Shown here: positions 9,578 to 21,471 of the stretch, in pieces
Layout of the letters: each line of letters begins with the position of its first letter
Numbering within the stretch: position 1 is the stretch's first letter
Assembly: GCA_015956445.1 (NCBI GenBank)
Contig: WIUZ02000016.1
Coordinates: 372,001-436,000, forward strand
Direction of reading: 5' to 3'
Length of the DNA stretch: 64,000 nt
From: Thelephora terrestris
Lineage: Eukaryota; Basidiomycota; Agaricomycetes; Thelephorales; Thelephoraceae
Notes under the pieces: model-generated
The model's input: the letters and a program-made list of their open reading frames with translations, nothing else
Told to the model about the DNA's origin: nothing
Database searches by the model: none
Program-made: the position numbers and the translations under genes

Positions 9578-12315
9578 TCAAAAGTCGACTCTATCTACGG
9601 CAGGCCTCATGGTCATCAGTGTTCCATCCTGGAGATCGAAGGACTGGCCCCTCCTCGCAAGGATCTCTCCAAACATGGCGTCCCCGTCCTCTGCACTCAA
9701 CTGAACGTCTAGTTCAAGCCTATACAAAGAGATGCCTTCGAGCGGACCGATCAGCCTCCCAGATGTCACCGAACTGCGGAACACGTGGTCCCACATTTCC
9801 ATCACCGGGTGACTGCTCGGCAGCGCTGTCGACGTAGTCGAAGAGAGACCCTCCATCTCCCTCATCGGAGGCCTGGTCGGGGTCCTGTATTGCGAGTCAA
9901 GTGAGGTGCCTATGCTGGACCTGCGACTCGACCTGTTGGTTGGGACGGTTGACCTGATATCGGAATCCTCCTCCCTCGCCTCGACCAGACTGGTCACCAT
10001 CCGACTCAACTGGTTGAGGGTAAGGGTTAGCCGAAGGAGCCATGCGATGAGCAAGATGGCGTCGAGAGTGTTTGCAACGTTGCCCCTTAGTCACCGGATG
10101 TACCTCCACGAACTGTGGAACATCTTTGGCCCGGTTAACGACCATGACCTCATCCTCGATCTTCACCAACTGACTGATCGGCTGCAGCGGGCAACGACAA
10201 CAGTTCTCCTTGTCGGACTCGGCCAAAGTAGAAGCCGGAGCCGGAGTCGGGACGGGAACCATGTTCTCTACTGGAGGCGTGGCGTAGGACGACGGGTTAG
10301 GCGACGGGAGTACCACCTCGTCAGCGTACTCCAATTCGAACGGAACGTCGGCTGTTCCCTGTCCAACCAACACAGGACCTTCCTTGCAGTTGCAGGTCTT
10401 ATCCTGCAAGGACTCGACCTGCGCCGTCAACACGGACACCAGATCCTCGAGCTCCTCGATCTAGAAGGAAGTCCTTCAGTCATTGCATAAACCTGCAAAG
10501 GCTGAAAGAACCTTAACGCTGTCAACCCCGATCTTCTTTGAGTGCCTATCCAGGCGATCATCCCTGGTATCCAGGGCCTTCCTGATGTTGACGTCCTGAA
10601 CCTTCAGCCCGGCGACTAGCTCCTGATGGTTGGCAACCATCGCCGCCAATGCCTCGTTTGTCCCCTGCTGGAAGGCGGCCATAGTCTCCTTCATCAAGAG
10701 ACCCTCTGCAGACAGACGAAGGATGTCTGCTTTCGCCTCCGTCACCTCGCACTCTAAATGTTCAACCTAGGCAGTTTGGTTAGTCGAGAGTCATACTCGA
10801 ATATCCAAACGGAAAACCTACCCGGCTTTCCCCCTCCCGAACGAGCGACCACAAGAGAGTGGTGGAAGCGGTGGCATGGCGGACAGCCCGAGGAACAGTT
10901 GCCCCGTGCTCCAACAGATCCTGATCGTAGATCCCCCTCTGCAGGGTGTACCAGAGCTCCTTCTTGATCGGATGCTCCAGTTCCCCGAACCTACCCCTCA
11001 TCTCACTGGGGACAAGGGGTCAAATACCTGGTGGGTACATGCTGAACACATTGTGATCACAGTCAACAAGTGACTGCAATGTGCCCAGTGGGGGAAATTT
11101 TAATACATTCAAAATGTGCCTGGCCATGTGAGTCCAATGTGCCCAGTGGACACATTTTGATTGTGATCACAATGTACCTATCAATGTGATCTCAATGTGC
11201 CCACTGGGGACATTTTGGTTGTGATCACAATGTACACATCAATGTGAACTCAATGTGCCTGCTGTGCACATTTTAATTTCTTTCACAATGTTCCCATCAA
11301 TGTGTTCAAAATGTACCCAGCTCATTGAATAATAGTTTCTTTCAAAATGTTGTCCACAATGTGTCCAGCATGTGGCTGAGCCACTCATTCAAAATTCTTT
11401 CAAAGATTATCCAGTGATGTGTCCATAATGTCCCCAGGGGGTTCTTTTTGAAGTAATCACAATGTAATCTCAATATTGTTCAATTTCACCATGAACTTTC
11501 AAAGAAATCACTATGTGTATGGCTGTATACATTCTAGACACATCACTGGATACTTTGTGAAAGAAGTTTGAATGAGTGGCTCAGCCACATGCTGGACACA
11601 TTGTGGACAATATTGTGAAAGAAACTATTATGTAATGAGCTGGGTAAATTGTGAACACATTGATGGGAACATTGTGAAAGAAATTAAAATGTGCACAGCA
11701 GGCACATTGAGTTCACATTGATGTGTACATTGTGATCACAACCAAAATGTCCCCAGTGGGCACATTGAGATCACATTGATAGGTACATTGTGATCACAAT
11801 CAAAATGTGTCCACTGGGCACATTGGACTCACATGGCCAGGCACATTTTGAATGTATTAAAATTTCCCCCACTGAGCACATTGCGGTCACTTGTTGACTG
11901 TGATCACAATGTGTTCAGCATGTACCCACCAGGTATTTGACCCCTTGTCCCCAGTGTCTGGAAGATCACCTTCTCGGCGATCATCGACCGGGCCCGGGGC
12001 TCGTCGTCCCGGGTCAACCCCATCAAATGTGGGATCGTCTCCCTGAGACGTTCGGTGTCCACCTGCTTGACGACCTCCAAGATCTAGAAATCGTTAGCTC
12101 GACATCTACGCCAAAGAACATACGACCTCTACCTAGAGGAAGGAGTTAGTGCAAACACAAGAAGCTCTAGCTCTCCCCCATACCTGTTCATCAGTGGTAT
12201 AGGGAACCCCCACCTCATTGGCGTAGGTCTCACAGTTGGCTGCACGGCAGTCGATGCGGGAAATGGTGGAGATGCCGTTGGTGACTTTGTAGGTATGGTT
12301 GTTGGGAAAGGACAT
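9578..12315 (-). CDS. Antisense gene inside element C, interrupted by a MITE
   Basis: This is the same antisense gene as in elements B and D, with the same N-terminal, LELEHPIKKELW-type, coiled-coil and cysteine/arginine-rich blocks. The MITE at 11004-11956 lies inside its second block, so this copy is very likely silent. Sequence differences from B and D are scattered, which shows that C belongs to a slightly older sub-lineage. Function is unknown. Confidence 0.5.
11001..11959. mobile_element. Foldback MITE 1 (11004-11956), CACTG tips, TSD tct
   Basis: A 953-base near-palindrome with tips CACTGGGGACAAGGGG, flanked by tct on both sides. Its two arms mirror each other over almost their whole length around about 11480. 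The interior is built from repeats of CAATGTG, CACATTG and TGTGATCACA. There is no ORF. The CACTG tips and 3-base duplication place it with CACTA-type elements. Confidence 0.85.
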
Positions 12316-13219
12316 TTTGATAAGATGATGGGGAAGTTGCTGGTGTTGCTGATCAAGGATGGCTCCAAGAAGACGTCCTTCTTATAACCTAGATCGGTGA
12401 TCCTTCACGTGACCTACCTCGACGAACCTCATTGGTCCGGGTCACATCAACTTCTGCCACTGTACCATCATTGTTGGCTTACTACATCAAGCTGACACCT
12501 CGGCCCGCGGGACGGCCTTGGAAGAACTTTGTTCCGGAATGCCTAGAACACGCGCGCCCTAAAAATAGGTCTCATGACCTTGGCGACCCCTTTACGAACC
12601 CCTTTACGACCCTGATGACTCATTTATGACATCACGATAACGACCAACCCTGGACCCTGATCACACACGTGGACAGTCACATCACAGTCTCCTAACCGGA
12701 GGAAGGAATCGCCGTTAATCACTAGGAGTGCCTTAGACTCCTTTTGGTTAGTCAAGCGAATGTGGAAGTAGCCGTTAGCGTGAAACGCCGGCGAAGCATG
12801 TAATCCCTCATGTCCCATGAGTCTAGGCCTGACCTCCTCATGTTCGGACGTACGTTGAGGTTGCCACTAGTCCGTGATGCTGTTACCGCCTACAGACAAC
12901 AAGGGATGATGCATGGTCCCTTATCTCGGAGCCGCTCGAAAATTGCACGGAGCAATGAGAGGTTTCCACCTGACCCTTGGGTGTGATCCCCAGGTACGAA
13001 CTTTCATGACCCCATGCTCCTATTTCTTTTAGGACTAGTGTTATCTTTACCCCTATGTTTCATGCGGACATTTCTTATCTCTTATGCAATCCTTCACACA
13101 CTAGTAAGGCCCTTTGTCCTTTATTCTCCCACGCGTCATATTTGTTCGCTTCCCTTACTTAGTGTTCTCACACTCCTTATCTCCCTTTGTTCTGGCTTGA
13201 TAAGGGTATATTAGGGTAT

Positions 13220-13248
13220 TGACGTCATGGCCACTCCTTTAGTATAAG
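13220..13248 (+). promoter_or_regulatory. TGACGTCA box plus TATA box of element C
   Basis: TGACGTCA at 13220-13227 and TATAAG at 13243-13248, the same spacing as in B, pointing to the right end of C. Confidence 0.55.
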
Positions 13249-14557
13249 TAGCAACTGTGGCTGTATTGTAGTACCTTAGTTTTGTTACCTCAGGAAATCC
13301 TCTGCCCTTCTCAGCCCAGTTGCAGTTAAGGACAAGTCAGAGTTTCTTGTTTGAACACAAGGCATCCCCCATCTGCTCTCCCTCCCGCTCTGCGCGTCAA
13401 CTGCGCCTTGTAACTATAGAACCCCAGTGTTCATCATATAGAATACCTCAAGCGTCCAGTCGATCACCTGGTGGAGTCATCAATCCTGTTGTAGGGATAA
13501 ACCCTTGCTTGGTAAACCGAACGAAGTACGGTTTAGGTTGAGTTTCCCTTTAGGATTTTGACCTGACTTGTAGTGGCCTCGGACAACCTACCGGAAGAAT
13601 AGAGACGTGATTGTTCTCTCACAAGCTAGTTGGACTAGTGAGTACTCTGCGGAGTCGGCTCAGTGCACTGGTAGTGTTGGGGTAGAGTGGCCCTGACAAA
13701 GAGTTCTGACTACGTGCTGCAGGTTCGCGAGCCGGATGAACGGTAATTCGCCGAGATAGTTGGGGTCAGCTCGGATCTTAGACTTTACGAGCTCAAACTC
13801 TGAAACAATAAGCACCAATGGCGTGACTTTCAGAAATAACTCACCATGCTTCAACAGAGTTGACTCGTTGACCTCTATCGCCAAGAGATCAGGATGGATG
13901 CCAAGTGCTCTAGGCATTCCCCCGCCGGCCGGGAGTGGACTTGACAATGGCAACAGGGAAGCAGTCACGCCACTGCAGTGGTTACGAGTGGAATGTCTGG
14001 GTTCCCTGTGTGGTGTCAGCAGGAGATTGTGAGTGGACAGCAGCTGATCCGATGTCTGGGACACCGCAGAAATGGTGGGGGTAGGGGACGGAACACTGCG
14101 TTTGCTGTGCACTGGTGAACTGCTGAGAGCATCTGCTGTCTGGTTGGACCGGAGCCGAGCGGAGGTCGTAGAAGGGGTGGGCCATGGAGAAAATTCAATG
14201 CCTTCATCAATGGAGGAACCATTGGCTGGTTCGTAAACCGCTGTGGCATGGTGTCTGGTGTCACTAATCACAGGGCCAATAGTGAGGGTGGGTCAGTGGG
14301 AGAAAGTTTGAAACGGAGTACCTGTGATTCGCGTGGGATGGTGCCTTGCAACGCGGAGAAGCGACGTCAGAAATTTGGGAGGATCCCGCAGGAGAATCCT
14401 GCCACAAATTCATCGACCCCAGCATGAGCGGCGAGAGAAGCTCGGGGGCGGGTGGTTGCCGTAGATCAATGCTACCTGAAGGTGGAGTTGAGATGTTGGT
14501 CAAACTTCTGGGTAGGAGGTCAGTCTGCAGGACATATAAAAATAAAAAATCTCTCAC

Positions 14558-15033
14558 GAAGCCCCCCCCTGGTTGACGTATTTTTCAAAATATTCCTTCG
14601 CTTTAGATAGCGTTAACGAAATGAGAAGAAAGATAAAAAATAATTTGAATGACCTTTCTCGGGGCCACCGGAAACCAGGAGGAGCCAGGAAAGAGCATCT
14701 ATGATATCTTTGTCCATGGATAAGCGCAAGGGAGACGTGGCATGGGAAACGTGCCAAACCCTGCCCTTGGCTGCCAGCAGGGGCGCTAATCACCCATCAG
14801 GCATAAAACGGAGCATCGCCATCAATATCCCTCATTGATCGCCTCCTTCTTAACCACTGGCATTGAGCTACCGCTAATCGACCGCCTTCAAAATGGAAAG
14901 TTCCACGGTGGAACCAACAGACATCTCGCGGAATTTAAGCTGTTCCGAGGATACCCTCCTGTTCCACGCTGCTTTCCCTTGCTTCTCATCTTTCTCCTGC
15001 CTACTTTTCTTTCCTGCCACTCTTATCTCAGAG
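14558..15033. promoter_or_regulatory. Shared upstream region of divergent genes J and K
   Basis: Genes J (minus) and K (plus) face away from each other across this stretch. Part of it may hold an unrecognised first exon of J: a probable splice acceptor (ctgcag) for J lies at about 14527. I see no clear TATA box. Confidence 0.35.
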
Positions 15034-16736
15034 ATGGGACGACCTCGATGGACTACGCCCGAACAACTCGCCTTTCTCGAGTCCTTCCTTCACCTGCTCC
15101 CACAAGTTAAAGGGTCTACTGGGCTTACCACGCTGTACTCGCAAGTCTACGACGCCTTCCTGCAGAAGTGGGACCCAGCACCTCTCAAACCAGACCCCAA
15201 GCTATCTCCCGAGGCTCTTGAGGCTGCAGTGAAAACAAGGCTGCATAGCGTAAGTCTTTTTTTTGGTTCTTTATGCTCGTGTACTCACAGATCTTTAGCG
15301 CATCGCCTACTGGTATGGATGCGAGCGACAGGCCGCCATGAAGGGGCTGCCGTACTCGAAACCAGCACCTCGTGTCCTCGACTTATCCGGCAAGTCACGG
15401 CATAAGAAGTCCCCCTATCAACCTCACCAGGCATTCTCCATCCTACACTGGCAACCAGCGGGCTCCTCACTCCATGGTGAGGTCGAGGACCTCTGGGCCC
15501 AACAGCTCGAACCTTCTGTGCACCAAATGCTCAAGCCGTTCCTCAGCGAAACTGCCAAGTCCTCATCCACGACTTCGGAGAAGCTACTATTCCACATGGC
15601 CGTCATGCACTGGAAGTGCAGCCTCTTGTCTCCGGATGAGCGCACTGAGCTTAACAGCTGGATCAACCACCAAAAAATTCAAAGGAGGCAGCTCGAACCC
15701 TTCCATGGTCAGTGGAAGCTGGCGAACATGGAGACGATCTATTCACTGAGAACTCTTATGTGCAACGGTTAGTTTCCGCACCCTTTGTTGACAGCGGACA
15801 CTGAACTCACTATCTTATAGCTCTATTGACAACCTGGCGACCACGGTACAGACGGCCATTGAGGAGATCGAGCGGCAAACTGGCTGGAAGGCAATGGTCA
15901 TCCTCGGCGGTCTCAAACCGGGTGCAGGAGGAATTACCAGTCACCTGTAAGCCTCACCACCGTCTCTCGTGCCCCAACCCTTCTAACCCTTGCATAGATA
16001 CGAGACTGGGAAGTCTAGAAATACTGAACAGTTGTTCCGTGAAGCCCACCCTGAAGTCGTGACTGTGTGCACAATGTTTCACGAGTGGCTACGTACAGTA
16101 TACAGTACATAATTTTATTGTCTCTAGAGACTCTTCACTGACCGTTTTACCCCAGGTGACGAGGAGAAAAAGCAATGCTCCTTGCAGGGTGCCATCTCTC
16201 TTCTTTCCATGGCCTCGCCCCCTCTTTTGGACCTAACCGCTATGGGGACCAAAGACGCCAGCTTCTCGCTCCACCTTGCAGACACCTGTCAGGGCCACTC
16301 TACCCCAACAACTACCAGTGCACTGAGCCGACTCCGCAGAGTACTCACTAGTCCAACTAGCTTGTGAGAGAACGATCACGTCTCTATTCTTCCGGTAGGT
16401 TGTCCGAGGTCACTACAAGTCAGGTCGAAATCCTAAAGAGAAACCCAACCTAAACCGTACTTCGTTCGGTTTAACAGACAAGGGTTTATCTCTACAACAG
16501 GATTGATGACTCCACCAGGTGATCGACTGGACGCTCGAGGTGTTCTATAAGTTGAACGCTGGGGTTCTATAGTTACGAGGCGCAGTTGACGCGCAGAGCG
16601 GGAGGGAGAGCAGATGGGGGATGTCTTGGATCAAACAAGAAACTCTGACTTGTCCTTAACTGCAACTGGGCTGAGAAGGGCAGAGGATTTCCTGAGGTAA
16701 CAAAACTAAGGTACTACAATACAGCCACAGTTGCTA

Positions 16737-16765
16737 CTTATACTAAAGGAGTGGCCATGACGTCA
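16737..16765 (-). promoter_or_regulatory. TGACGTCA box plus TATA box of element D
   Basis: The mirror image of the box pair in B: TGACGTCA at 16758-16765 and CTTATA (TATAAG on the minus strand) at 16737-16742, directed to the left end of D. Confidence 0.55.
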
Positions 16766-17664
16766 ATACCCTAATATACCCTTATCAAGTCCGAACAAAG
16801 GGAGATAAGGAGTGTGAGAACGCTAAATAAGGGAAGCGAACAAATATGACGCGTGGGAGAATAAAGGACAAAGGGCCTTACTAGCGTGTGAAGGATTGCA
16901 TAAAAGATAAGAGATGTCTGCATGAAACATAGGGGTAAAGATAACACTAGTCCTAAAAGAAAGAGGGGCATGGGGTCATGAAAGTTCGTACCTGGGGATC
17001 ACACCCAAGGGTCAGGTGGCAATCTCCCTTTACATAGTTGTACCAGCGGATTCGGGAGTAGAGCCATGCAAACATCCCTTGTTGTCTGTAGGCGGTAACA
17101 GCATCACGGACTAGTGGCAACCTCAACGTACGTCCGAACATGAGGAGGTCGGGCCTAGACTCATGGGACATGAGGGATTACAGATTTGCCGGCGTTTCAC
17201 GCTAACGGCTACTCCACATGCGCTGGGCTAACCAGAAGGATCCTAAGGCGATACTTCCGAATAGCGGCGAGTCCTTCCTCCGGTTAGGAGACTGTGATGT
17301 GACTGTCCACGTGTGTGATCAGGGTCCAGGGTTGATCGTAATCGTAAAGTCATGAGGGGTCGTAAAAGGGGTTCGTGATGTCATAAAGGGGTCATCAGGG
17401 TCTTGAGACCTATTTTTAGTGCGCGCGCGTTCTAGGCGTTCCGGAACGAAGTTCTTCCAAGGCCGTCCCGCGGGCCGAGGTGTCAGCTTGATGTAGTAAG
17501 CCAACGATGATGGTACAGGGGCGGAAGTTGATGTGACCCGGACCAATGAGTTTCGTCGAGGTAGGTCACGTGAAGGATCACCGATCTAGGCTATAAGAAG
17601 GACGTCTTCTTGGAGCCATCCTTGATCAGCAACACCAGCAACTTCCCCATCATCTTACCATAAC

Positions 17665-19405
17665 ATGTCTTTCCCCAACAACTACACCTACAAAGTCGCC
17701 ACCAGCAACTCCACCATCTCCCGTATCGACCGTCGTATCGCCGCCCGCAAGTCCTACGCCTGTGCAGCAGGTACCCCTTATACCACGGATGATCAGGTAT
17801 GGGGGAGAGCTAGGGCTTCTTGTATTAGCACTAACGCCTTCCTCTAGGTAGAGGTTTCGTTCTTTTGGGCGTTGATGTCCAGCTAACGGCTTCTAGATCT
17901 TGGAGATCGTCACGGAGGTGGACGCCGAACGTCTCAGGGAGACGATCCCTCACTTAATGGGGTTGACCTGGGACGATGAGCTCTGGGTCCGTACTATGAT
18001 CGCCGAGAAGGTGATCTTCCGGATGAGGGGTAGGTTCGGAGAGTTGGAGCATCCGATCAAGAAGGAGCTCTGGTACACCCTGCAGAGGGGGATCTACGAC
18101 CAGGACCTGTTGGAGCACGGGGCGACTGTTCCTCGGGCTGTCCGCCATGCCACTGCCGCCACCTCGTTATTGTGGTCGCTCGTTCGGGAGGGAGAGAACC
18201 GGGTAGGTTCTCTGTTTGAATATTCAAGTATGACTCTCGACTAATCCAACTGCCTAGGTTGAACGATTGGAGCGTGAGGTGAAGGAGGCGAAGGCAGACG
18301 TCCTACGTCTGTCAGCGGAGGGTCTTCAGATGAAGGAGACTCTGGCCGCCTTCCAGCAGGGGACGAACGAGGCGTTGGAGGCAATGGTCGCCAACCATCA
18401 AGAGTTGATCGCCGGGCTGAAGGTCAGGGACAACAACATCAAGGGGGCGTTGGCCAGGAGGGATGAAAAGGTAATGCCGCTTTCATCATTTGTTTAGAAT
18501 GATGGAAGCTGACATTTCCTAGACGGAACAGCTCGAGGACGTGGTGGCTGTGTTGACGGCGCAGGTCGCGTCCTTGCAGGATAAGACCTGCAACTGCAAG
18601 GAGGGTCCGAAGTTGGTTGGTCAGGGGACTGCCGACGTTCCGTTCGAGCTGGAGTACGCCGACGAGGTGGTACTCCCATCGCCTAACCCGTCGTCCTATG
18701 CGACACCTCCGGTAGAGAACGCGGTTCCTGTCCCGACTCCGGCTCCGGCTTCTACTTTGGCCGAGTCCGACAAGGAGAACTGTCGGCGTTGCCCGTTGCT
18801 GCCGATCAGTCAGCTGGTCAAGATCGAGGATGAGGTTATGGAGGTCGACCGGGCCGAAGATGTTCCGAGGGCCATCGAGGTACATCCGGTGATCAAGGGG
18901 CAGCGTTGCAAACGCTCTCGACGCCGCCTTGCTCATCGCATGGCTCCTTCGGCTAACCCATATCCGCGTCCAGTTGAGTCGGATGGTGACCAGTCTGGTC
19001 GAGGTGGGGGACGAGAGTTCCGCCATCGGGTCCACCGTCCCTACCGACAGGTCGAGTCGGAGATCCAGCTTCGCCACGAGCTTCGACTCGCAAGAGAGGA
19101 TCCCACCCAGGGGTGTGACGAGGGAGACGGAGGGTCGCTCTTCGACTACGTCGATAGTGCTGCAGAGCAGTCACCCGGTGATGGAGATGTGGGACCAGGT
19201 GTTCCAGAGTTCGGTGACATCTGGGAGGCTGATCGGTCCGCTCGAAGGCATCTCTTCCTATCGGCTTGAACTCGTCGTTCAGCTGAGTGCCGAAGATGGT
19301 GACGCCATGTTCGGGGAGGTTCTTGCGAGGAGGGGCCAGCACTACGATCTCCGGGATGGACGCTTGATGACCATGAGGCCTGCCGTAGATAGAGTCGACT
19401 TTTGA
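17665..19405 (+). CDS. Gene inside element D, antisense to its promoter (unknown function)
   Basis: The cleanest copy of the B/C/D gene, on the plus strand here. Blocks in order: MSFPNNYTYKVATSNS (17665), the LTWDDELWVRT / LEHPIKKELWYTLQRG block (17900-18200), a coiled-coil block (18267-18470), then CNCKEG and an acidic, proline-rich stretch (18541-18900) and an arginine/serine-rich tail ending near 19405. Blocks are separated by short non-coding gaps. It is unlike any LTR-retrotransposon core protein I know. Function is unknown. Confidence 0.55.
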
Positions 19406-19661
19406 GGACGTTGTATAAGCATTGTATAGCCAGTTGTTCCGTATTGCCGTGAATGTATGCGCGTTTGTGTGTTTCGAATGATTGGTGTGAAGGATAAGGA
19501 ATGTGAAGCATTCAAAACATAAGAAGTGGTAAGAAGAGTTCGAAGAAAGAGTGTGTTATAAAAAGTTTAAAAATACCATGTTCCTGACAACACCAATATT
19601 CCAACCACTCCCATGCATACCGGTGGCAACCCTCCACCCCACCCTGCAGACACCGACGGTC

Positions 19662-21033
19662 TAACACTGGGGGCAGGGGTTGGTTTACTGAGTCAGTAAA
19701 CTGTGAGTAAATTGCAAGTAAATGGAAAAAGAACCTAGTGAAATACTTGCCTGGCAAGCGCAAAGCAAATTCACGATTTACTGAGCCAATTTACCTGCAA
19801 TTTACTGGGTTCAGTATGTGCTCAGTATGTTTACAGTTTACTGGGTCATGTGACCACAGTTTCCCCATTAGGTAAACCTCGGAAAAATTCACAATTTACT
19901 GAACAAATTTACCCACAATTTACTGAGCCACTTGCCCAATCAGTATGTTTCCAATTTGCTGAGCGGTTTGATCAAAATTTACTGGACTCAGTAAACTGGA
20001 AAAAAACCAAACTGGTTTACTGACGACATCCCTGATTGGTCAATTTGAAAAATAACCGAAAATTTACCTGGACGTGTCATTGTCAGTAAACTGCAAGTTT
20101 TCTTTCAGTAAATTGCAAATACACGTCAGGTAAACTGGGAAAACACGTGACGATTTGATTGTGGTTTACTGGACTCAGTAAATCAGAAAAAAACCTAACC
20201 ATTTTACTGACGATGTACCTGATTGGCTAATTTGAAAAAAACTCGAAAATTTACCAGGACGTGTCTTTATCAGTAAACTGCAAGTTTTCTTTCAGTAAAT
20301 CGCAAATACACGTAAAGTAAACCAGAAAACACGTAAACTTTGAATTTACTTACAGTTTACACGTGTTTTCTGGTTTACTTTACGTGTATTTGCGATTTAC
20401 TGAAAGAAAACTTGCAGTTTACTGATAAAGACACGTCCTGGTAAATTTTCGAGTTTTTTTCAAATTAGCCAATCAGGTACATCGTCAGTAAAATGGTTAG
20501 GTTTTTTTCTGATTTACTGAGTCCAGTAAACCACAATCAAATCGTCACGTGTTTTCCCAGTTTACCTGACGTGTATTTGCAATTTACTGAAAGAAAACTT
20601 GCAGTTTACTGACAATGACACGTCCAGGTAAATTTTCGGTTATTTTTCAAATTGACCAATCAGGGATGTCGTCAGTAAACCAGTTTGGTTTTTTTCCAGT
20701 TTACTGAGTCCAGTAAATTTTGATCAAACCGCTCAGCAAATTGGAAACATACTGATTGGGCAAGTGGCTCAGTAAATTGTGGGTAAATTTGTTCAGTAAA
20801 TTGTGAATTTTTCCGAGGTTTACCTAATGGGGAAACTGTGGTCACATGACCCAGTAAACTGTAAACATACTGAGCACATACTGAACCCAGTAAATTGCAG
20901 GTAAATTGGCTCAGTAAATCGTGAATTTGCTTTGTGCTTGCCAGGCAAGTATTTGGCTGGGTTCTTTTTCCATATGCTTGCAATTTGCTTACAGTTTACT
21001 AACTCAGTAAACCAACCCTTGCCCCCAGTGTAA
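19662..21033. mobile_element. Foldback MITE 2 (19665-21030), CACTG tips, TSD taa
   Basis: A 1366-base near-perfect palindrome with tips CACTGGGGGCAGGGG and CCCTTGCCCCCAGTG, flanked by taa on both sides. The arms mirror each other around about 20347 with few differences. The interior is a dense array of the word TTTACTG / CAGTAAA. It has no coding capacity. It lies inside gene K. Confidence 0.88.
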
Positions 21034-21471
21034 TCACCATGGATATGGAGACCGAAGATGACTCCCCACCCTACCTTGCTGGCACGAATGATATGACCAC
21101 CGCTATGGATACCGAGGATGACGCCTCCCTACCCCACCTTGCAAACACAGACAATCCAACCTCTCCCACTGGTGCGGATGATCAACAAAGTCTCAACCTT
21201 CCTGCATCATCCCTACCACAGACTGTCAGCGTGCTGAATTTTATTCCCTTTTTAAACCATTTTCTACACCCAACTTTCGCCCACTTTCCTTACCTATACC
21301 CCTTTCCTATCTCATCGTTTTCCTTATCACGACTCACACGTCATCCGAAAGGCAAAACACAGATGATATTACAGTGGGCGGACCCACAACAAAGACACAA
21401 GACGAATGGCCAACGGAGTTGAATCCGCACCGACCCTATGGACATAGACTAACATGCACCGACTTTAGTCG

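Larger units (their letters stand above)
9387..13703. mobile_element. Element C (9392-13698) with 5-bp target duplication aagag
   Basis: The same family as A, B and D, starting TGTCAGGAAC at 9392 and ending GGCCCTGACA at 13698, with perfect aagag flanks (9387-9391, 13699-13703). It contains one foldback MITE (11004-11956); without it the length is about 3.35 kb, as in B and D. The promoter box and TATA are at 13220-13248. It looks whole apart from the MITE, and young. It is inserted in gene J. Confidence 0.8.
8920..14557 (-). pseudogene. Gene J: viroplasmin/RNase H1-N domain protein, split by two insertions
   Basis: This minus-strand, multi-exon gene has its coding start near or above 14557 and its stop at 8920-8922. 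The 5' exons (14557-13704) give a serine/proline-rich region, then a segment with LAIEVNESTLLKHGELFLKV and RADPNYLGELPFIRL. Element C (9392-13698) then interrupts it. Beyond C the frame continues with RKWYY, is interrupted again by a 151-base MITE (9192-9342), and resumes. Removing the MITE and one copy of its TAG duplication gives RKWYYVSKGRAIGIFAAW, and after a short intron SHVAEATQGVSKAIHQSY followed by SKEEAIVAYQ. That is the fold known from the N-terminal hybrid-binding domain of RNase H1 (viroplasmin-like). No catalytic RNase H domain is seen. J is divergent from K and is probably inactive in this copy. Confidence 0.7.
16282..19594. mobile_element. Element D (16287-19589), inverted, 5-bp target duplication acacc
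   Basis: A reverse-orientation copy of the A/B/C family: starts TGTCAGGGCC at 16287 and ends TTCCTGACA at 19589, with perfect acacc flanks (16282-16286, 19590-19594). It is nearly identical to B, so the two are recent sister copies. It looks whole. The promoter box (TGACGTCA 16758-16765, TATA complement 16737-16742) points left. It is inserted in gene K. Confidence 0.8.

Noticed and set aside
19665-21030. Assembly artefact (inverted repeat made by misjoined reads)
   Set aside because: The CACTG tips, the taa duplication and four similar elements elsewhere in the window support a real foldback element.
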